Notes under the pieces: model-generated | Told to the model about the DNA's origin: nothing | The model's input: only the letters and a program-made list of their open reading frames with translations | The model's database searches: none | In this document: piece after piece, positions 60,413 through 64,000 of the stretch | Position numbering within the stretch: the stretch's first letter is position 1 | Layout of the letters: every line of letters begins with the position of its first letter | Position numbers and translations under genes: made by a program | DNA from: Rhodoglobus sp. | Lineage (GTDB): Bacteria; Actinomycetota; Actinomycetes; Actinomycetales; Microbacteriaceae | Assembly: GCA_025464445.1 (NCBI GenBank) | Contig: JAODLY010000032.1 | Location: forward strand, 22,826 to 86,825 | DNA length: 64,000 nt | Reading direction: 5' to 3'

Positions 60413-61006
60413 GTGTTCGACCGCGAACTGCTCGAACGGCCGTCGACAGAGGTCGCGCCGCTGCTGCTCGGCGCGCTCCTGACAGTCGGCGATGTCACCG
60501 TGCGGCTGACCGAGGTGGAGGCCTACCTCGGTGAACTGGACCCGGGGTCGCACGCGTTCCGCGGTCCCGGTCGCAGGAACGCGGTGATGTATGGCGAGGC
60601 GGGCCACCTGTACACGTACTTCACCTATGGCATGCACGTGTGCGCGAACGTCACGTGCTCACCGGCGGGCGTGGCATCCGCTGTCCTGCTGCGGGCCGGG
60701 GAGGTCGTCGCCGGCCTCGAGACGGCCCGGATGCGACGTGCCACGAGCAAGACGGATGCCGACCTGGCCCGTGGCCCGGCCCGGCTCTGCGTGGCGCTCG
60801 GCATCACCCTCGACGACGGGGGAGTCGACCTCGCGACGGGACGGGTTCGGCTCGACCTGCCCGCTCACGCCCAGGAGTTCGTGACCGGCCCGCGCACGGG
60901 CGTGTCCGGTGCGGGTGGCAGCGATATCTATCCGTGGCGGTTCTGGATCCCCGGCGACCCCACGGTCTCGCCGTATAAACGCTCCGTGCCGAAGAAGCGC
61001 AACTGA
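60413..61006 (+). CDS. DNA-3-methyladenine glycosylase (AAG/MPG type)
   Basis: The 197-residue protein is the bacterial form of alkyladenine glycosylase, which removes 3-methyladenine, hypoxanthine and related lesions. VRLTEVEAYLGELDPGSHAFRG includes the conserved catalytic Glu, and MYGEAGHLYTYFTYGMHVCANV the base-flipping tyrosines. LARGPARLCVALGI and a final DPTVSPYKR are typical. GTG start; the stop overlaps the DUF817 ATG (TGATG). It is encoded between arg genes and tyrS, as in several actinobacteria. Confidence 0.92.
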   Translation: MFDRELLERPSTEVAPLLLGALLTVGDVTVRLTEVEAYLGELDPGSHAFRGPGRRNAVMYGEAGHLYTYFTYGMHVCANVTCSPAGVASAVLLRAGEVVAGLETARMRRATSKTDADLARGPARLCVALGITLDDGGVDLATGRVRLDLPAHAQEFVTGPRTGVSGAGGSDIYPWRFWIPGDPTVSPYKRSVPKKRN

Positions 61007-61887
61007 TGTCGCCGCGCTTCACCTCCGTCGAGCAGCGGATCGACGCCTGGGCGCACCGCCGCCTCGACGGTGCGCCCGCCCGCGGTTTCAAAGCAAATCT
61101 CGTCGAGTTTCTCGTCTTCGTGCTCAAGCAGGCCTGGGCATGCGTCTTCGGAGCGGCGATCCTCGGCGTGATCGTCGGTACTAAGTTCTTCTATCCCGAG
61201 GGAGCCGCGCTCGCGCGCAACGACTTCCTGGTCGTCGCCGCTGTAGTCATCCAGGTGCTCATGGTGGCGTTCAAGCTCGAGACGCTGCGGGAGCTGCGCG
61301 TGATCATCGTGTTCCACCTAGTCGGCACCGGCATGGAACTGTTCAAGACCTCAGTCGGATCATGGATCTACCAGGGCGACGGGATACTGCACATCGGGGG
61401 AGTGCCGCTGTACAGCGGGTTCATGTACGCGGCGATCGGGTCGTACATGGTCCGGGTCTACCGGCTCTTCGACCTGCGGTTCGTGAACTACCCGCCGCGC
61501 TGGGTCACCGGCATCCTCGCGCTCGCCATCTATGTCAACTTCTTCAGCCACCACTACATCCCGGACGCCCGCTATGTGCTCGTTGCGGCGACTGTTGTGG
61601 TCTACGGGTTGTGCTCGATGCACTTCAGGGTGTTCCGCAAGCAGTTCAGGATGCCGCTGCTCGCGACCTTCGTCGGCGTCGCGCTCTTCATCTGGATCGC
61701 GGAGAATCTCGGCACCTGGTCCAACGCATGGCAGTACCCCAACCAGCAAGACGGATGGCAGCTCGTCTCCCTCGAGAAGCTCGTGTCGTGGTTCCTGCTG
61801 ATGATCGTCTCTGTCGTGCTCGTGGCCTGGATCTACCCGCCGCGCTCGCCCGATCCCAACCGGCATTCCAACCTCCACTACGGTTGA
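61006..61887 (+). CDS. DUF817 family membrane protein
   Basis: A 293-residue integral membrane protein with about seven or eight hydrophobic segments from residue 40 to 285. It matches DUF817: LKQAWACVFGAAILG, FKLETLRELRVIIVFHLVGTGMELFKTSVGSW, GGVPLYSGFMYAAIGSYM, and NFFSHHYIPD. The conserved E, H and HH residues could bind a metal. Function unknown. Coupled to the glycosylase by TGATG and 4 nt from tyrS. Confidence 0.88.
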   Translation: MSPRFTSVEQRIDAWAHRRLDGAPARGFKANLVEFLVFVLKQAWACVFGAAILGVIVGTKFFYPEGAALARNDFLVVAAVVIQVLMVAFKLETLRELRVIIVFHLVGTGMELFKTSVGSWIYQGDGILHIGGVPLYSGFMYAAIGSYMVRVYRLFDLRFVNYPPRWVTGILALAIYVNFFSHHYIPDARYVLVAATVVVYGLCSMHFRVFRKQFRMPLLATFVGVALFIWIAENLGTWSNAWQYPNQQDGWQLVSLEKLVSWFLLMIVSVVLVAWIYPPRSPDPNRHSNLHYG

Positions 61888-61891
61888 AGTC

Positions 61892-63199
61892 GTGTCAGCC
61901 CCAGCATCAGGCAACCTCTCGAGCCAAGCGAACGATGCCTCGTTCCCGGATGTGTGGGAGGAGATCGTCTGGCGCGGGCTCGTGCACGTCTCCACGAACG
62001 TAGACGAACTCAAGTCGCTGCTTGCCGGCCCGCCGATCACGTACTACTGCGGTTTCGACCCGACGGCGCCGAGCCTGCACCTGGGCAACCTCGTGCAACT
62101 GCTGCTCATGCGTCGGCTCCAGCTCGCCGGCCACAAGCCGCTCGGCCTTGTCGGCGGCTCCACCGGCTTGATCGGTGACCCACGACCCACGGCCGAGCGC
62201 ACACTCAACGATGCGGCCACGGTCGCCGAATGGGTGGGATACCTCCAGGCCCAGGTCTCGAAGTTCCTGGGCTTCGACGGCGACAACGCCGCCCGCCTCG
62301 TGAACAACCTGGACTGGACAGCACCGCTTTCCGCCATCGACTTCCTGCGCGACATCGGCAAGCACTTCCGCGTCGGCACGATGCTCAAGAAGGATGCGGT
62401 AAGCGCCCGCCTGAACAGCGACGCGGGCATCAGCTACACCGAGTTCAGCTACCAGGTGCTGCAGGGTATGGACTTCCTCGAGTTGTACCGCTCGTACGAC
62501 TGCGTGCTGCAGACCGGGGGCAGCGACCAGTGGGGCAACCTCACGAGCGGCACCGACCTCATCCACAAGGCGGAGAGTGCGAGCGCGCACGCGATCGGCA
62601 CGCCCCTCATCACCAACTCCGACGGCACGAAGTTCGGCAAGAGCGAGGGCAACGCGATCTGGCTCGATCCGGCCATGACGAGCCCGTACGCGTTCTACCA
62701 GTTCTGGCTCAACACCGACGACTCGGACGTGATCGAGCGGCTGAAGATCTTCACGTTCCTCACCCGGCAACAGATCGACGAGCTCGCGGTCGCCGTGCTG
62801 GCGGAGCCGTTCAAGCGCGAAGCGCAGAAGAAGCTTGCCTGGGACGTCACCTCGCTAGTCCATGGCGAGGCCGCGGCGGCGGCGGCGATAGCCGCGGCCG
62901 GCGCGCTGTTCGGCCAGGGGGAGCTGTCGGCGCTGGATGACGCGACCCTCGAGTCCGCCCTCCGCGAGCTGCCCAACACCACGAGCCCCGCATCCACCCC
63001 CATCGCGCAGCTGCTCGTGGACACCGGCCTCAGCCCGAGCCTCGGCGCCGCCCGCAGGTCCATCGCGGAGGGTGGGGTGTACGTCAACAACGAACGGGTG
63101 GATGACGAGGCCGCGGTGCTGGAAGGCTCCGTGCTGCCAAGCCGGATGGCCGTGTTGCGCCGCGGCAAGAAGACACTCGCCGGCGTCTTCGTCGAGTAG
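61892..63199 (+). CDS. tyrS: Tyrosine--tRNA ligase
   Basis: TyrRS charges tRNA-Tyr. The 435-residue class I synthetase has the HIGH-like motif in PSLHLGNLVQLLLM, the tyrosine pocket YQVLQGMDFLELY and GGSDQWGNLTSGTDLI, KMSKS-like KFGKSEGNAIWL, and a C-terminal S4 RNA-binding domain (GAARRSIAEGGVYVNNERV). GTG start just behind the DUF817 stop. An N-terminal extension of about 20 residues is not conserved. No T-box is seen. Last protein gene before the rRNA operon. Confidence 0.96.
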   Translation: MSAPASGNLSSQANDASFPDVWEEIVWRGLVHVSTNVDELKSLLAGPPITYYCGFDPTAPSLHLGNLVQLLLMRRLQLAGHKPLGLVGGSTGLIGDPRPTAERTLNDAATVAEWVGYLQAQVSKFLGFDGDNAARLVNNLDWTAPLSAIDFLRDIGKHFRVGTMLKKDAVSARLNSDAGISYTEFSYQVLQGMDFLELYRSYDCVLQTGGSDQWGNLTSGTDLIHKAESASAHAIGTPLITNSDGTKFGKSEGNAIWLDPAMTSPYAFYQFWLNTDDSDVIERLKIFTFLTRQQIDELAVAVLAEPFKREAQKKLAWDVTSLVHGEAAAAAAIAAAGALFGQGELSALDDATLESALRELPNTTSPASTPIAQLLVDTGLSPSLGAARRSIAEGGVYVNNERVDDEAAVLEGSVLPSRMAVLRRGKKTLAGVFVE

Positions 63200-63437
63200 G
63201 TGCGACGCGCGACACGCCCGGGATGCGCCGTAATTTGGCTGCGCCCCAAACCCCCCGTAATGTAATCCCTTGTCACCCCAAAGGTTCGAAAAAGCCGCAG
63301 AGCTTTCCGGCCTCAAGAGGGACCAAATCCAGCCAGTCAGTTCGTCTGCTCTAGTAGCGGTCACGTACTGCTGGTGGTAGGTTAGAGCAGTTGCCCTGAA
63401 ACAAAGCCGCGAGGTGGGATTTCAGTCGCGCCCGATC

Positions 63438-63460
63438 CTTGAGAACTCAACAGCGTGCAC
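63438..63460 (+). promoter_or_regulatory. Conserved rrn leader box (boxA-like, antitermination)
   Basis: CTTGAGAACTCAACAG followed by CGTGCAC is the sequence found in actinobacterial rRNA leaders and spacers near Nus-factor antitermination signals. Its place about 220 nt before 16S fits that role. Confidence 0.55.
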
Positions 63461-63493
63461 AATGTCAAATGCCAAAACCCGGCATCTCTGGAC

Positions 63494-63520
63494 TGACGAC
63501 GACCACTTCGGTCGACGTCA
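63494..63520 (+). other. Hairpin in the 16S leader
   Basis: TGACGACGACC (63494-63504) pairs with GGTCGACGTCA (63510-63520) at 10 of 11 positions, loop ACTTC, one A/A mismatch. A likely structural or RNase III-related element of the precursor. Confidence 0.6.
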
Positions 63521-63673
63521 TCCTCGATGTACGGATTCCTTTGGAAAATGATTAACAACAAAAGCAAGTCAGTATTGATTTGTTCTTGTCAGTTTCAAAC
63601 TTGTCACCTCGACATCCCATTCCGGATGCGGGTGGCGCTAGATGTGCCGGGGCTTGCCCCGTGCAATCAAACA

Positions 63674-64000
<327 letters not shown>

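Larger units (their letters stand above)
63200..63673 (+). promoter_or_regulatory. rRNA operon promoter region and 16S leader
   Basis: 474 nt without a protein gene, markedly more AT-rich in its last 200 nt. CTGCTCTA (63346-63353) and TAGAGCAG (63383-63390) form an inverted repeat overlapping a TAGGTT -10 candidate (63378-63383); I could not find a convincing -35. A conserved antitermination-like box, a hairpin and AT-rich spacer follow. The last part includes a CTTG-loop hairpin (63647-63661). Confidence 0.7.

Noticed and set aside
63371..63440. A tRNA-like stretch (GGTTAGAGCAGTTGCC) in the rRNA leader
   Set aside because: It looks like a D-arm, but no acceptor stem, anticodon arm or GGTTCRA T-loop can be formed around it.

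Overview
The window is a GC-rich, gene-dense stretch of an actinobacterial chromosome, most likely from the family Microbacteriaceae. Evidence for this: a high-GC 16S rRNA start at the right edge; the clusters pgsA-cinA-clgR...DUF3046...recA-recX-miaB-miaA-dapF, hisC-hisB-hisH-priA-sseB, DUF1844/infC-rpmI-rplT and argCJBDF-argG-argH; actinobacterial LexA boxes (TCGAAC-N4-GTTCGA type); and many genes whose -10 hexamer (TANNNT) lies only 6-8 nt before the start codon, as in leaderless actinobacterial transcripts. No tRNA gene, CRISPR array, prophage, transposase or plasmid function was found.

Layout. 1-9.7 kb: end of an M16 peptidase, a histidine phosphatase, a GNAT enzyme, lysine/DAP genes (dapB, dapA) with RNase J, a small thiol-redox group (OsmC, DUF4395, thioredoxin) and thyA-folA. 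9.8-12.9 kb: a MacB-like tripartite ABC system. 12.9-27.5 kb: ftsK, pgsA, cinA, clgR, DUF3046, an OafA-type acyltransferase, recA-recX, miaB-miaA, dapF, a methyltransferase and hflX. 27.5-38 kb: a methionine region with metF, a lipoprotein with a probable transcobalamin-like domain, an ECF transporter whose T subunit and two ATPases are fused in one chain, its S subunit, metH (B12-dependent) and the divergent metE (B12-independent). 38-45.5 kb: lexA with a divergent SOS-controlled LysM protein, the his cluster and the infC operon. 45.6-52 kb: an rRNA/tRNA methyltransferase gene, an orphan 606-aa lipoprotein, a decayed second copy of the methyltransferase 3' end, and pheST. 52.4-63.2 kb: the arginine operon, a 47-aa membrane protein, a 3-methyladenine glycosylase, a DUF817 membrane protein and tyrS. 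63.2-64 kb: rRNA operon leader and the 5' end of 16S rRNA.

How the parts fit together. The metF-lipoprotein-ECF operon faces metH, and the simplest reading is that it imports cobalamin or a precursor for MetH while MetE serves when B12 is absent. metF and metE share a near-identical 23-nt leader element that matches no riboswitch I can recognise. This element, the fused ECF transporter, two families of intergenic palindromes with fixed loop lengths (14 nt and 31 nt), and the trmH-fragment duplication around the orphan lipoprotein are the most unusual things in the window. Most of the rest is conserved housekeeping.
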